Notes: generated by a model not told the origin, from the letters alone. Shown: positions 36,363 through 48,385, numbered from the stretch's first letter. The stretch is 64,000 nucleotides of DNA from Limnanthes douglasii subsp. nivea (GCA_036936605.1 JAUPFV010000005.1:50116742-50180741), one strand, 5' to 3'. Program-made: numbers and translations.

Positions 36363-37648
36363 TCAACTGACCATTTTGTAATCCTTCCAGATATATCTGG
36401 TCACTGTAACAAACTTCTTAAGGGGAATGTTGTTCGGACCACAATAGGGTGTGCTTGGAAATATGGCCGCATTTTTCCGTGTCGTTGTTACTAATGCCAA
36501 GGCTAACTTTTCCAACTTAAGATATCGTTTCTCAGTATCTAACAAACTTTTGGTGACATTATAAATTGGTTTCAACATATCGACCTCTTCCCGGAATAAA
36601 ACGACACTGACTGCATAATCTGATACCGACACATAGACGATCAGTTTCTCTCCCACCAAAGGCTTGGAAAGTATCTCTGGGGACACCAAATATTCTTGAA
36701 TCTGGCGAAAAGCAGCTGAGCATTCCTCGGTCCAACTAAACTGTCTCGCATTTCATAATACCTTAGATAAGGGTGCACACTTATCCGACAAATAAGAAAT
36801 AAACCTATTCAATGCTGTCAATCTCGTTGTCAGAATGTGTACTTCTTTGATATTCCTAGGTGGTGTCATAGTTGTCAAAGCCTTTATCTGTTCTGGGTGA
36901 GCTTCTATGCCCCTTTCACTTATCATGTAATCAAGGAACTTCCCCGATCGCATCCCAAAAATGCACTTTTCTGGATTTAACTTCAAATTGACTTTACTTC
37001 GATTGTTAAAATTTTTCTCCAAGTCGGAGAAATGATCTTCGTCCTACAAACTTTTTACCAGTATATCGTCGATGTAAGCTTCCACATTTCTGCCAATTTA
37101 CCCCTCAAAGGTTTTGTTGACCAAACGCTGATAAGTTGCCCCTGAATTTTTAGGCCAAATGGCATGACCTTATAACAATATAATCCTCTCCTGGTAATAA
37201 ATGATGTGCTTTCTTCATCTTTTGCATCTAACCTGATTTGATTATATCATGAATAGGCATCCATGAAAGACAGTAATCGATTGCCCGAAGTAGATTCTAC
37301 CAACTGATCAATTCGAGGCACCAGAAAATGATCCTTGGAACAAGCCCTATTTAGGTCTGTGAAATCCACGCACATCCTCCATTTTCCATTCTTTTTCCCG
37401 ACCAAGGCTGGATTCGAGGCCCATACAGGGTAGTGCGACTCTCGAATGTGGCCTATGCTTAATAACCGTTCCACTACCAAGAGAATAACTGTAAACTTTT
37501 CCTGAGAAACTGGTCTTCTTTTCTGAACAATGGGTCGAACATCATGCCGTACTGCAAGTTTATGACATATTATTTCAGGTGGTACTCCCGTAACATATTG
37601 TGCACACCAAGCAAACATATTTAGCTTCATTGACAAAAACGCAATCAA
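36363..37648 (-). pseudogene. Reverse transcriptase and first RNase H of Ty3 element 1
   Basis: RT fingers and palm at 37,648-37,247 (NGKWRMCVDFTDLNRACSKD, IDQLVESTSGNRLLSFMDAY with catalytic Asp). The YIDD box lies near 37,068-37,079 in another frame. Thumb at 37,022-36,753 (LNPEKCIFGMRSGKFLDYMI). RNase H at 36,689-36,363 (EKRYLKLEKLALALV). Several frameshifts and stops separate them. Confidence 0.8.
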
Positions 37649-37902
37649 TCATTCTCTAAACTCAAAAGAAAGTTGACTCCAATCTTCAAAAAAATTCCCC
37701 TTCAAACTTATACTCCTCGTGATCCTCCTCCAGAACCAGAAACCCGGGGGGCTCCATCGGATCATCGCAGGGAATGATTTCCGAGGGAGTCCCCTTTAAT
37801 TGTTATGCCTTTTCTGATACCCCTCCCTAAACTCATTTCGAGGAAAGAGCTATCTGATAACACTCTCGATCCATTTTCTGGCTGCTCCTGATCATCACTA
37901 TA

Positions 37903-38697
37903 TCATTTCCCAATCACATATTTCAGACACTGGTGTACCGTAAAAATAACACCATGCATTATGGACAGCCAAAAGCGACCTAGAATTGCATTGTACGACG
38001 TTGAGGCGTCCACCACTATGAACAATACTTCCACCTCTTTCTTAAACAGCCCACGTCCTAACTCTACCACACACTGAAACTCTCCGACGATTATTGCTGT
38101 TGCTCCTGTAAAGCCCACTATAGTTCTGTCGGATCGCCGTATAACAAACGGGTCAAAAATTCTCCTGTAAGTACTCATAAACAAAATATTTGCGGAACTT
38201 CCTGTGTCAATGAGTATCTTCTGAACTTGGTCTCCGGCTATACCCGCAGCAATGACCACCGTATCTTCATATGGGCCCGCTATATTCCTCATATCATCAT
38301 CGTCAAAACATATGATGGGAGAGGGCAATCGATGCATCTACGCTGAAACCCCTGCTTCAATCTGTGTGGTCAAGTTTACCATATGTCTCTTCCGCGAACT
38401 ATTAGAATTCCCTGCAATGGTATCCCCTCCGAAGATAGCCAACGACTCGAAAAAAGCACACAAGTCATTTACTTTCCCCCTTGGAATAATCTCCTCTACT
38501 ATGTTCACGTTATTTCTCCCTTCCTTGGAATCCATATAATCTTGTTCAATATCAAAAACATCAACCTCTTCGGAATTCACCATTGTTGTGTCAGCAATCT
38601 TTGGGACAGCCTTTACCGCAACGTTTTTTTGGGAGTGTTTTTTCCCAAACTCTAATAACATTCCATTCTCAATCAAAGCTTGCACTTCTTTTTTCAA
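37903..38697 (-). pseudogene. Gag C-terminus and aspartic protease of Ty3 element 1
   Basis: Protease: KILIDTGSSANILFMSTYRR carries the DTG active site; YNAILGRFWLS is the matching C-terminal motif. Upstream, 38,697-38,338 is the Gag tail with FFESLAIFGGDTIAG, closely like FFESLTIFGGDTVTA in element 2. A TAG at 38,338-38,340 separates the pieces. Confidence 0.8.
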
Positions 38698-40231
38698 GGC
38701 AATGCATTCTTTAGTGTTATGTCCAATGTCCTCATGGTACTTACAGAACCCGTTAGCACTTCTAATCTCCCTCGGAGTTTGAATCGGAAAAGGTTTTTGA
38801 ACTGCACCGTTGATCTTGCCTTATCAAATATCGTAGCCACATTTTCCGCTAACTCCGTGAAATAGTCCGGTCGAATCCGTTTGTTCGAAATTAGCCTCGT
38901 GCATTGGTAATAGTTTTGCTGGCTACTATAGTTCGTTCTCGGTCTCGGTGGATACTGACCCGCACTTTTAGGTGGAACACTAGTACGCGGCCCTTGATTA
39001 TTAGAGTCAGTCATTTGAAATTTGTTCTGCTCCAACTGATCACTTGATCCTTTCTCGGATGCATGAGTCTCCTCCACTAAAATCCTCTTCTCAATTTGAT
39101 CCAATAGTGCCCCAAAAGTCATTGCCTGACTTTCTGCTATCGTGTCCTTTAATAATCCAGGGAGAAGCCCCATCCGGAATGCCGCGAGTGCCACATAATC
39201 TTTACAATACTCCATGTCCGTTTTTGTTTTAACGAATTGATTGGTGTAATGCTTCAAGCTCCCCCCCCCCACTTTTTGCCTACAATAGATTATTGTGTCT
39301 CCATTAGCTCGAAACTTCTTGCTCCCCACAAAATGTTATCTCAATATATTCCAGAACATGTCAAAGTTCTTAATCGAGCCTTGTGGAAGCTGGTTATACC
39401 ACTTGGAAGCCACTCATTTGAAAGTTTGAGAAAACACCCTACACAACAATTTATCATCGTCATCGAAATTAATCATGAAATTCTTGAACTGATCGATGTG
39501 ATTATCAGGATCTTGCGTCCCATCAAACTTTTCTAGCTTGGATATATCAAAGTGTTTTGGGAGGTTGCGAGCTAGAATTTCTGAGGATAAAGGAGAAGCT
39601 CTCCAATTATGACATGTCCTATAAACATTTGTTCTCAAATGTTCATGGCTCGGAAAATAGAGTCCTTCCTCAGATGGAAAAGTGTACTAATGCTGCCATT
39701 CTGAATTCCGCTGGTCGACATGCTGGTTCCCAGAGAGAAAATTCATCTGGTCATAGCCCTGCTCATTAGCACGAGCGTGATAGGTCTTTTCCCTTTGAGA
39801 TTTTCTCTCTGAAATTCTTCCCCTCCGGTGTTCCCCGTGCCTTCGACCATATTTTTTTTATTTCTGTGATTCCTCCTAGGAGACGACTCTGGTGATCTGT
39901 CACGAGAATAACCGCTTGAATTAGAATATTCTAGGTGGCGTTTTTCTTTCCTCCTCGAAGAACGTCGCTCATGACCTCTATATCTATCGTCTCTGTCTCT
40001 AGGACGGAAGTCGGTCGCACGCTCTTCTTTTCCATTGTCAGGCTCCCTCCTTACCTCAGAGCGAAGATTTTCCTGGACAGTTTCTTTTTCCACCCTCAAT
40101 CTTTCAATCTCCAACAATAACTCATTCCTTCGAGCCAGTAAATCTGAGTCATCAATTTCTCTGTCGCGCTGGCCCCCATACGCCTCGTATTCCATATCAT
40201 TCCGATAAGTATTCCCCAAAATATTATCCAT
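38694..40231 (-). pseudogene. Gag of Ty3 element 1
   Basis: N-terminal coiled part and Arg/Ser/Asp-rich stretch at 40,231-39,743. The capsid-like retrotransposon gag core is split: 39,638-39,414 (EKFDGTQDPDNHIDQFKNFM, FDDDDKLLCRVFS) and 39,329-38,694 (SKKFRANGDTIIYCRQK, YVALAAFRMGLLPGLLKDTI). A run of nine C/ten G near 39,260 marks one frame change. It aligns with gag of element 2. Confidence 0.8.
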
Positions 40232-40345
40232 ACAGTCGTTAACAAAATCATCCCCTTGCTATTCCATGATTCCGCTCGGAGCAGGAATAATTCCCAGAAA
40301 GAGATTGTCGTCAGAATAATCTTCGTTTGCCACAGACTGCGCCAC

Positions 40346-40699
40346 TGATGAATTAAAAAATAGCTCTAGGGTGATTTTTTGTTATATGATTATTCGAGGG
40401 TCCAAACAGTAAAGTAAAAATTTTACGGGAAAGCCCATTTCTAGAGAGAGAAAGTAAGAGTTAAGCTAAGTAGAGAGAGAAAGTGATCTTATATTAATCA
40501 ACCAGATTATCAACTCGTGTGTGGTCCTTTTATAGTACAATAATGGGCCCACACACATTAATTCTTACCTATTACACGTTTAGTCCCTATATTTTCTCAC
40601 TTATTCATAATAATTATCTCTGTTATGCTTTTAACCATACTTCCAAAATAAAAATGCTTCCTTACAATTTTCCCATACATCTTTTATTCTCCCTCATCA
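40346..40699 (-). repeat. 5' LTR of Ty3 element 1
   Basis: 354 bases, TG...CA on the plus strand, matching 30,026-30,376. A TATA-like CTATAAAAGG (minus) sits near 40,535. Just inside, the minus strand reads GTGGCGCAGTCTGTGGC, the expected primer-binding position; the tRNA was not identified. Confidence 0.92.
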
Positions 40700-40734
40700 A
40701 TATGAACAAAAATAATAATAGATGTTGCACTTAC

Positions 40735-41770
40735 AGTTGCAACTCCAGAAATTTGAATTGTGCTTATGATACATGTAAACTTATCCTCAAAATCTTTCAC
40801 AAGTACTCTTCAATTTGCAGTCTGAAGCAGCTTATATATCCAACCATCGATAATCTATCAGTTGGCAATTACTTTCTTTAAACGTGTACATGGCAATGAT
40901 GAAATCAAATAGTATTGTGTATGCAAACTTCATATTACCTTGAAATATATTTCCCTTTCGTACGGTAGATGCATTATCTCACTAACACTAACGAAAAGCC
41001 TGTATGAGAACTCTGACATTGGCAAATACCAAACTTTCTGAACTGTGTGCTATTCCTTTATACTTATTCGTAACACCTTGTTGTACTCACTGAGTTCTAT
41101 AAATTACTTCATCATGGTACGCTTTGGCCAGTATTCGTAAGCAACATGTGCTTCTCCAACTTGCGCCTGAGTAAGTAGGTTCCACTTTAGAAACTCATCA
41201 GCTACCACGTGAAATATAATCAACTCAAAGATAACTAAAATCCAACTACCACATTTACTATATTAATCGCCTAATACGAATTTTGTCATTAATTGTAAAA
41301 CAAACATCCACTTACATCAGTGTTTAATAGACCTTCCTGTATAGATTCCAAAGTACGTCGGGTTTCATTAAAATTTTCCTCAGCCTTGTCACATTCGTCA
41401 TAAAATGATTGTGTGCAGTCTACAGAACTTTCATCTGCGAATGGTATAACAGAACATAATGGTAGTGCGTAAGATGCGGCTTTATCATATTTCGGTGTTT
41501 CATATTAATAGTCGGTATTTGTAGGTATTCTCATATCTCTCCACTCCCCCGTTGGACTTCTTATACGCTTTCAGGTTGTGTAAGTAGTACAGCCTTAGTT
41601 GAGGGTTGTTGTTCTTCATGTTGTTGTGTCTTATGAATAACTTTATCGAATCCTACTATTTGGGATACTTGTTCAGACTTGGGTTCATGTTCTACTACTT
41701 GCGCTGTTGCATTGGCTACACCTGATACATGTTGGCCTTCCATTTCTATTATAGGTCTTCTGTGCAGTAC
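40735..41770 (-). pseudogene. Ulp1 first half and linker of copy B between the two Ty3 insertions
   Basis: From the right: a linker exon starting at the splice site at 41,770 (MEGQHVSGVANATAQVVEHE, then after a frame change RSPTGEWRDMRIPTNTD), with stops, up to a GTAAG donor near 41,307. Then a Ulp1 exon (about 41,215-40,938: KVWYLPMSEFSYRLFVSVSE, LPYEREIYFK, donor) that matches VVWNLPRNLPTSKFPYRIS in copy A. Then an exon ending TIQISGVAT with a GTAAG donor at about 40,737, matching ISGITT in copy A. Confidence 0.65.
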
Positions 41771-41774
41771 CTAT

Positions 41775-42265
41775 TGATGAGTCCGAATTCAAAGTGCTCC
41801 CCGGAGGGGTAGTCCAAAGTAAATCTCCCCGTAAATTCGGATAGACTCCAAGTATTCAATTCGGACATGACTTTTTAACCGGACAAATGATTTCGAACAC
41901 TGTAAACTTAAGGCAGTTCGAACTATGACTAAAGTACTAAAAAACCTAAACACTATCTGACTAAGCTACCTGCACATCTGCTTAAAACTTATGGGTCTTT
42001 AAACATGACCCGGGTCCATTAAACTTGACCCGAAAGCCCATAAGGGCCCAAATTTCACACTATAAATGCCCAACCACCAGCATTAACTATGGGTAAAAAA
42101 ATTAACTGCTGCCAGGCTGCTTAATTCACTCTCCACCCTTGAAACACCTTGAAATACTTTGAAACACCTTTAAACACCACCACACCACCGTGAAACACTC
42201 TTACACCGCCTTAAAACTCCACTTGAAATTACCAGCCTACCCCCAGGCTACTTTTATCCACACCA
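41775..42265 (+). repeat. 5' LTR of Ty3 element 2
   Basis: 491 bases, TGATGAGT...CACACCA. A TATA box, CTATAAATG, lies at 42,060-42,068. Right after the LTR, TTGGCGACCACAGTGGGAG (about 42,268) is the primer-binding site; TGGCGAC-type sites pair with tRNA-Arg in some Tat/Ogre elements, but the exact tRNA is not confirmed here. Confidence 0.95.
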
Positions 42266-42338
42266 AATTGGCGACCACAGTGGGAGGCGACGGTGCCTGA
42301 ATCAAGCATTCAAAACCAAGTAAAGAAATTCTGTCCGA

Positions 42339-44681
42339 ATGAATCCGGATAATCCAGAGCTTCCGCCAACTTTTCTCGAAGTGGTGGAAGAGAACGATGA
42401 ATATACTGTCCAAGAGCGTGACAGGTTGAGGGTTGAAATAGAAGCTCTGAGGGCTGAAAAGGCCAAGATGGGCATGAAGGAGAAATCCAAAGTGTCAGTT
42501 GCTCATCGCTCTGATAACCCTCGAGAGCATGAGGCTTCAAAAACTCATGTGAGCACTAAAAAGACACATGCCAGTTCTAAAAAGTCTCACCGGTCCAAGC
42601 CTATGGAGAGTTCTGACTCAAGTTCAGAATCTTCGGATAGCTCTTCGGACAGTGAGGGAAATGAAAAATCCTTGTCCTCCAGCAGTGATGAGGGGCGAAC
42701 CAGAAAAAAACAGAAACAAGTTAAAAAGTATTCCAGAAAAAGAGATCACCATGGAAGAATGAAAAGGCACATTGGGAAAGGATCATCTCACAACCGGAGG
42801 CATGTAGACCGGATGCTGGTGGATCCTTTTGCTTTCCATGATGAGCCAGGTATCTTTGCAACACCTAATGAGGATACTGCGTTCAGTCGTGGGAGGAATT
42901 GGAGGCAATCGCCTTTGTCTTCTAAAATACTGTCCGGAATCCTCCCCAAGAGGTTTGATAGCACCAAGATGGAGAAGTACGATGGCAGTACTGATCCGGA
43001 CAATCATCTGGAGCAATTCAAGAACTTCATGATGAACTTCGATGATGATGATAAACTGCTCTGCAAGGCATTCTCCCAATCCTTCACGGGGAGTGCTCTG
43101 AAGTGGTACAACAGCCTTCCTCAGGGTTGTATCAGAGACTTTGATACTTTTTGGGTGGCCTTTCGAAGGCAATTTGTGGGGAGTAAGGAGTTAAAGGGTA
43201 ATGGAGATACCATAATCCATTGTGCCCAGGAACCAAATGAATCGTTAAAGGAGTACATAAGTCGTTTTGTGAACATAAAAAACGGGCTGGCTGATTGCTT
43301 TGAACAAGTGGCAATAGCATCCCTGAGACAAGGTTTGAACCCGGGCAACCTGGCCGATTCAGTAACCAGGAAGAAGGCCATGACCTGGGGAGGATTGCTA
43401 AATCAAGTTGGCAAGCAAATAAATGTTGATGAAACCAAGACGACCAGGGTGCACAGACAGGTGAGATCCACCCCGGTGGCACCAACTCCAAATCAAAATC
43501 AGTCCGGGAACAAAGCTAGAGAAACCGGACAGGGGCATGGAAGGGGAAAAGCTCAGTCTCAACCAGCTGCTCCTGCACAAAGTCAACAGTCTAGAAATAA
43601 AAGAGGGCCATGGGTCCAACCGGAGTGGTTTGCAGAACTCAAAGAAAGTGTGGCAACCATTTTCGATAAAACTAAAGATGAAGTACACTACCGGAGACCA
43701 GCAACCTTGCAGTCTCCCAGAGAACATCGAAACAGTTCTTTTTGTCAATATCACAATGATATTGGCCATACTACTGATGACTGCATAGCATTGAAACAAG
43801 AGGTTCAAAACCTGATCGAAAGAGGGAAATTGGGTGCATACGTTAAAAGGAGAGGAGGCAACAGGCCTGACAACACTCACCGGGCTGGTCCGGTTAATGC
43901 TGCCCCAGAGGGGGCTATGGTAATCATTGAAAGGTTTGATGTGGAATCCGAATACTTGGATCCTGATCCAACAAGGAACAGAGTGGGTGCAATAGAGGAG
44001 CGTTCCAGGTCGGTCTCCGGGCTCATTAAGTTCTTTGAGTCCTTGACAATTTTCGGAGGGGACACTGTAACGGCTCCTACCACTTCATCAAGAAAAAGGC
44101 ATGTTCATAATTTGGCTACCCAGCTAGAAGGGGGCATGACCTCTTATCAATCGACAAGTTTGTTCCCATTCATTGTCTTTGATGGGGATGATTTGAGAGA
44201 CATTGCTTTCCCTCATGAAGATGATGTTGTTATAGGAGCATCGATAGGGGGCAATGAGATAAGGCGAATCCTGGTAGATACCGGGAGCTCTGCCAATATC
44301 CTTTTCCTAGATACTTACAAGAAAATGAAAAATCCAGCTGTGATTCAAAAGTCAGACAGATCGATCGTAGGCTTCACGGGCAGCTCAGCTGATGTAATCG
44401 GTGAGTTCGAAGAAGAAGTATTGTTGGGCAGAGGCCCTTTCAAGAAAACAGTCAGAATACTTTTCATTGTGGTGGATTGTCGCACTTGCTACAATGCTAT
44501 TCTAGGGAGATCTTGGCTCTCTAGGATGCATGCAGTGGCTTCGACAGTCCATCAGTGTCTAAAATATGATGTTCAGGGGCAGGTTGGGGTTGTCCGGAGC
44601 AGTCAAAAAGTTGCAAGGGAATGCTATGCCACTGCCTTGGCTCCACGAACTCTGGGGGCAGTCCGTATAAATGACCAATAG
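42339..44681 (+). CDS. Gag-protease polyprotein of Ty3 element 2
   Basis: 780 residues. An N-terminal coiled segment with a Ser/Lys-rich stretch (about residues 50-150) leads to the retrotransposon gag core (about 205-335: YDGSTDPDNHLEQFKNFMMN, SLKEYISRFVNIKNGL). A knuckle-like CQYHNDIGHTTDDC lies near residue 470. The pepsin-like protease has RRILVDTGSSANILF with the active Asp at residue 647, and YNAILGRSWLSRMH. Gag packages the RNA; the protease cuts the polyprotein. The frame ends at TAG (44,679-44,681) but the same frame stays open afterwards into RT, so this may be a mutation or a read-through stop. The gag-protease part itself looks intact. Confidence 0.9.
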   Translation: MNPDNPELPPTFLEVVEENDEYTVQERDRLRVEIEALRAEKAKMGMKEKSKVSVAHRSDNPREHEASKTHVSTKKTHASSKKSHRSKPMESSDSSSESSDSSSDSEGNEKSLSSSSDEGRTRKKQKQVKKYSRKRDHHGRMKRHIGKGSSHNRRHVDRMLVDPFAFHDEPGIFATPNEDTAFSRGRNWRQSPLSSKILSGILPKRFDSTKMEKYDGSTDPDNHLEQFKNFMMNFDDDDKLLCKAFSQSFTGSALKWYNSLPQGCIRDFDTFWVAFRRQFVGSKELKGNGDTIIHCAQEPNESLKEYISRFVNIKNGLADCFEQVAIASLRQGLNPGNLADSVTRKKAMTWGGLLNQVGKQINVDETKTTRVHRQVRSTPVAPTPNQNQSGNKARETGQGHGRGKAQSQPAAPAQSQQSRNKRGPWVQPEWFAELKESVATIFDKTKDEVHYRRPATLQSPREHRNSSFCQYHNDIGHTTDDCIALKQEVQNLIERGKLGAYVKRRGGNRPDNTHRAGPVNAAPEGAMVIIERFDVESEYLDPDPTRNRVGAIEERSRSVSGLIKFFESLTIFGGDTVTAPTTSSRKRHVHNLATQLEGGMTSYQSTSLFPFIVFDGDDLRDIAFPHEDDVVIGASIGGNEIRRILVDTGSSANILFLDTYKKMKNPAVIQKSDRSIVGFTGSSADVIGEFEEEVLLGRGPFKKTVRILFIVVDCRTCYNAILGRSWLSRMHAVASTVHQCLKYDVQGQVGVVRSSQKVARECYATALAPRTLGAVRINDQ

Positions 44682-47600
44682 CAGTTTGAGGGCCTTTCTG
44701 GGGGTGAGGGTGAAATTGATAACCCCAGAGAGACCCCCGGAGTGTTGATCCCAGTTGAGGAGGTTGAAACACACTGCTTGGAAGAAGGAAAAATTGTCAA
44801 GATAGGGTCCAAAATGCCACCAATGTTGAAAGAAGGTATGTTGAAATTCTTAAAAGACCATCAGCATGTTTTTGCTTGGTGCAACGCTGATGTTACTGGA
44901 GTTCCATCAGAGGTGATTTCCCATCACCTATCTGTCCGGAGAGACGTGGCACCAGTGGTGCAAAAGAGGAGAGCTTTCTCAAAAGAAAAGGCTGATGTCA
45001 TTGTACAAGAGGTTGACAGACTCACAAAGATGGGGCACATTAAAGAATCTCAGTACCCTTTGTGGACTGCCAATCCAGTCTTGGTAAAAAAGAAAAACGG
45101 TAAATGGCGAATGTGCATTGACTTCACAGACCTCAATCGAGCTTGCCCAAAAGACTTGTATCCGGTTCCCCGGATAGATCAGTTAGTAGACTCTACTTCT
45201 GGGAACAAGCTACTCTCCTTCATGGATGCTTTCTCCGGGTACAATCAGATCCAAGTGGATCTACCACTTTTGTTACTGATAGGGGTCTGCACTGCTATAA
45301 GCTGATGCCCTTTGGCTTGAAAAATGCTGGGGCTACTTATCAAAGGTTAGTCAATAAGGCATTTGCTGATCAAATTGGAAGAAATATGGAGGTTTACATT
45401 GACGATATGATGGTGAAAAGTGTGGATGAGCAGCTGCACTTGTCCGACCTCCAAGAGACTTTTGCCAACCTGGCCAAGGTGAAGTTAAAGTTAAATCCTG
45501 AAAAATGTGTGTTCGGAGTGCAGTCCGGGAAGTTCTTAGGGTATATTATAAGTGAGCATGGAATACAGCCCGACCCGGACCAACTCAATGCTTTGTTCCA
45601 AATGGAGCCTCCACGAAACATTAAAGAAGTACAGCGATTAACGGGGAGGTTAGCAGCCTTGAACAGATTCATCTTTAGGTCTTCGGACAGATGTGCTCCA
45701 TTTTTTCAAACCTTGAAGGGTGCAAAGGGGTTTGAGTGGACATCACAGTGTGATGAGGCATTCAATGAAATTAAGAAGCATCTGTCCTCTCCCAAGACTT
45801 TGTTCAAACCAATTGATGGGGAGACTCTCTTCGTATATCTGGCTGTTTCAAGTTGTGCCATCAGTGCTGTGTTAGTAAGGGAGGTTGATGGGTATCCTCA
45901 CCCAGTGTACTACATCAGCAAAAGCTTGATTGATGCTGAGAGGCGTTACTTAAAACTTGAAAAACTAGCATTGGCCTTGGTGATAGCTGCAAGAAAGATG
46001 AGGCCTTATTTTCAGGCTCATCCTATCATTGTCCGGACGTCTTTCCCTTTAAAGAATGTCCTTCAAAAAGCGGACATTTCAAGCAGAATGACAAAGTGGT
46101 CAGTAGAGTTGGGGGACTTCGACATAGACTTTGCTCCTCGAACAGCAGTAAAAGCTCAGGCTGTGGCTGACTTTCTGGTCGAATTCCATACTAATAGGGA
46201 CTCAGAACAACCTACTGATTCGAAAGACAAAAAAGTGTGGATTGTCCGAACAGACGGGGGATCCAGTGCCATAGGGTCTGGGGCAGGAATATGTCTCACT
46301 TCCCCCTATGGGGACAACATGTTCCAAGCTATTTGTTTTGCTTTCAGGGCATCCAATAATGAGTCCGAATATGAAGCAGCTATAGCTGGGTTGAAATTGG
46401 CTTACATCTGTGGAGCAAAAATGGTCAAGCTGCTAAGCGACTCCCAATTGCTTGTCCACCATGCCTTGGGCCTATCAGAAGCTAGAAAGGAACAATTGAT
46501 CAAGTATTTACTTCTCTTGAAAAATGAGGCCATGAAGTTTAAAGTCGTTGTTTATGAGCATATTCCCCGGGCAGAGAATGAGCTAGCAGACTCATTGGCA
46601 ACAATAGCATATACGGAGTCCTATCCATGGATCCATGTGCTTGAAAGCCCTTCTATTCAACTTGATGAAGGTGAAAAAGAGGAAATCTTTGAAATACAAG
46701 TAAACCGGCCTCAAGACTGGAGGTCTCCTCTTATGCAATATCTGTCTGATGGCATCGTGCCTTTGGATAAACCACAAGCCAGAACGTTAAAGCACAGGGC
46801 TCGTGGTTTTATCATGATTAGAGAGGTCTTTTACAAGAAATCCTATAGCAAACCTCTCCTACGCTGTTTAGGGGATCATGAGTCACAAATGGTTCTCTCC
46901 GAATTGCACGATGGTGAGGGGTCAGCCCATTGTGGATTTAGAGCATTAACAAGAAGAGTGCTTCTCTCCGGATATTATTGGCCATCCATAATGGAAGATG
47001 CTAAGGAGCTGGTAAGAAGATGTGACCCATGCCAGAGGTACAGCAATAAAATACATGTACCAGCCATTCCTTTGGAATCAATTTCTGAGCCCATCCCTTT
47101 TGCTCGATGGGGATTGGACTTAGTTGGGCCTCTCCTTGTGGCGTCCGGAGGGCGTAAAACCATAATTGTAGCCATTGACTACTTTTCGAAGTGGATAGAA
47201 GCAGCCCCCTTGGCAGGGACAACATCAAAGGCTGTTATAAAATTCATTTAATCCAACATATGTTGCAGATTTGGTGTCCCCCAGAGAATAACAACAGACA
47301 ATGGGCCACAGTTTGACAACAGAGAAATGGAGAGCTTCTGTGCCTCAAGGGGTATTCAGCATTGCTTTTCTTCACCTTTCCACCCACAGGCCAATGGGCA
47401 AGTTGAGGTGGCTAATAGAACAATACTGTCTGGTTTAAAGAAAAATTTGGAAGGGGCTGCTGGGAAGTGGCCTAGTTATTTACAAGAAGTCTTGTGGGCC
47501 TACCGGACAACACCTGGGGCTGCAACATAAGAATCACATTTTACCTTGGTCTATGGGATGGATGCAGTAGCCCCCATAGAGAAGACGCTCCCCTTCTTTC

Positions 47601-47953
47601 GAGTCCACAACTTCTCCGGACAGGCTAATGAAATAGCAGTTAGAAATCAACTTGATTTAATTGAAGAAAGGCGAGTAAAAGCTCATCTTAGAGTGGCACA
47701 CTATCAGGGCTTGATGAGAAGCAGGTTTGCTTCTAAAGTTAAAAGAAGGGACTTTCAACCAGGAGATAAAGTGTTAAGGAAAGTTTTTTTGCATACCAAG
47801 GAAAAGCTCTTCGGGAAACTGGCCCCAACTTGGGAGGGTCCCTATACTGTGGTTGAAAGAATCAAGCCTGGAACATACTGGTTAGAAGACAAAGATGACA
47901 GGGTTTTAACTCACCCTTGGAATATTGAACACCTTCGAATGTACTTGGAATAA
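44682..47953 (+). pseudogene. Pol (RT, RNase H, second RNase H, integrase) of Ty3 element 2
   Basis: RT starts in the gag frame: NGKWRMCIDFTDLNRACPKD, FMDAFSGYNQI. Near 45,250 a deletion of roughly 20 bases removes the residues between NQI and TTFVTDRG and shifts the frame; the rest reads CYKLMPFGLKNAGATYQRL and YIDDMMVKS. RNase H (ERRYLKLEKLALALV), then a second RNase H (WIVRTDGGSSAIGSGAG, NNESEYEAAIAGLK, LLSDSQLL, AENELADSLA). Integrase follows: HCGFRALTRRVLLSGYYWP and CDPCQRY zinc site, WGLDLVGPL, TTDNGPQFDN and NGQVEVANRTIL as the D,D,E triad. TAA stops at 47,249-47,251 and 47,528-47,530 interrupt it. The C-terminus ends HPWNIEHLRMYLE. Confidence 0.92.
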
Positions 47954-48264
47954 AACTTATGTAAATATTTACTTGTTTAAACATCCATGTAAATATTTGG
48001 GGGCATACCACTTCCTCTCTTCGGCGCCACGAAGAACTTTAAATAAAACTTGGAGCCTTCTTAAATAATTTTCTAAGTTTTTGCAAAATTCTGTTGATTG
48101 TCATACTATCCGGACTGAAAGGTCTAAGGGCTACTTAAATTCTAGCCAGAGAAACTAAACACTCTCACAACACAATAACTCAAAACTATTTAAACTCCAG
48201 CTATTTGAACAGACTATGAAAGAAGAGAATGGTTAAGCAAAATAAAATATTCATTCAACAACTT

Positions 48265-48385
48265 AAAATTGCCTTGGCCTTCCAAGGACTTTTTAAACAA
48301 GTTTGGGTGCAGTACAAAAATATGTCCGAATAATTCGGACACCATCACAAAAAAGGTGCCTTGGCCTTCCAAGGACTTTGGTTCA
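48265..48385. repeat. Short repeat just past the antisense ORF of element 2
   Basis: The 23-base unit TTGCCTTGGCCTTCCAAGG plus ACTT occurs at about 48,269 and 48,358. CTTGGCCTTCCAAG inside it is nearly self-complementary. It lies in what would be the 3' part of an antisense transcript, but no function can be assigned. Confidence 0.6.

Larger units (their letters stand above)
30026..40699 (-). mobile_element. Ty3 retrotransposon 1 (Tat lineage), decayed
   Basis: A 10.7-kb LTR element in minus orientation, bounded by LTRs of 351 and 354 bases and flanked by the perfect 5-base duplication ATATG (30,021-30,025 and 40,700-40,704). Minus-strand order from the right: gag, protease, RT, RNase H, second RNase H, integrase. 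The second RNase H places it in the Tat group. A long antisense ORF region (plus strand, 31,427-33,997) lies 3' of pol. Pol is broken by many stops and frameshifts. The LTRs differ at about two dozen sites by eye (about 7%), so it is the older of the two Ty3 insertions. It lies in an intron of Ulp1 copy B. Confidence 0.92.

Noticed and set aside
42783..43491. Minus-strand frames inside gag of element 2
   Set aside because: Shadows of the intact 780-codon gag-protease frame.
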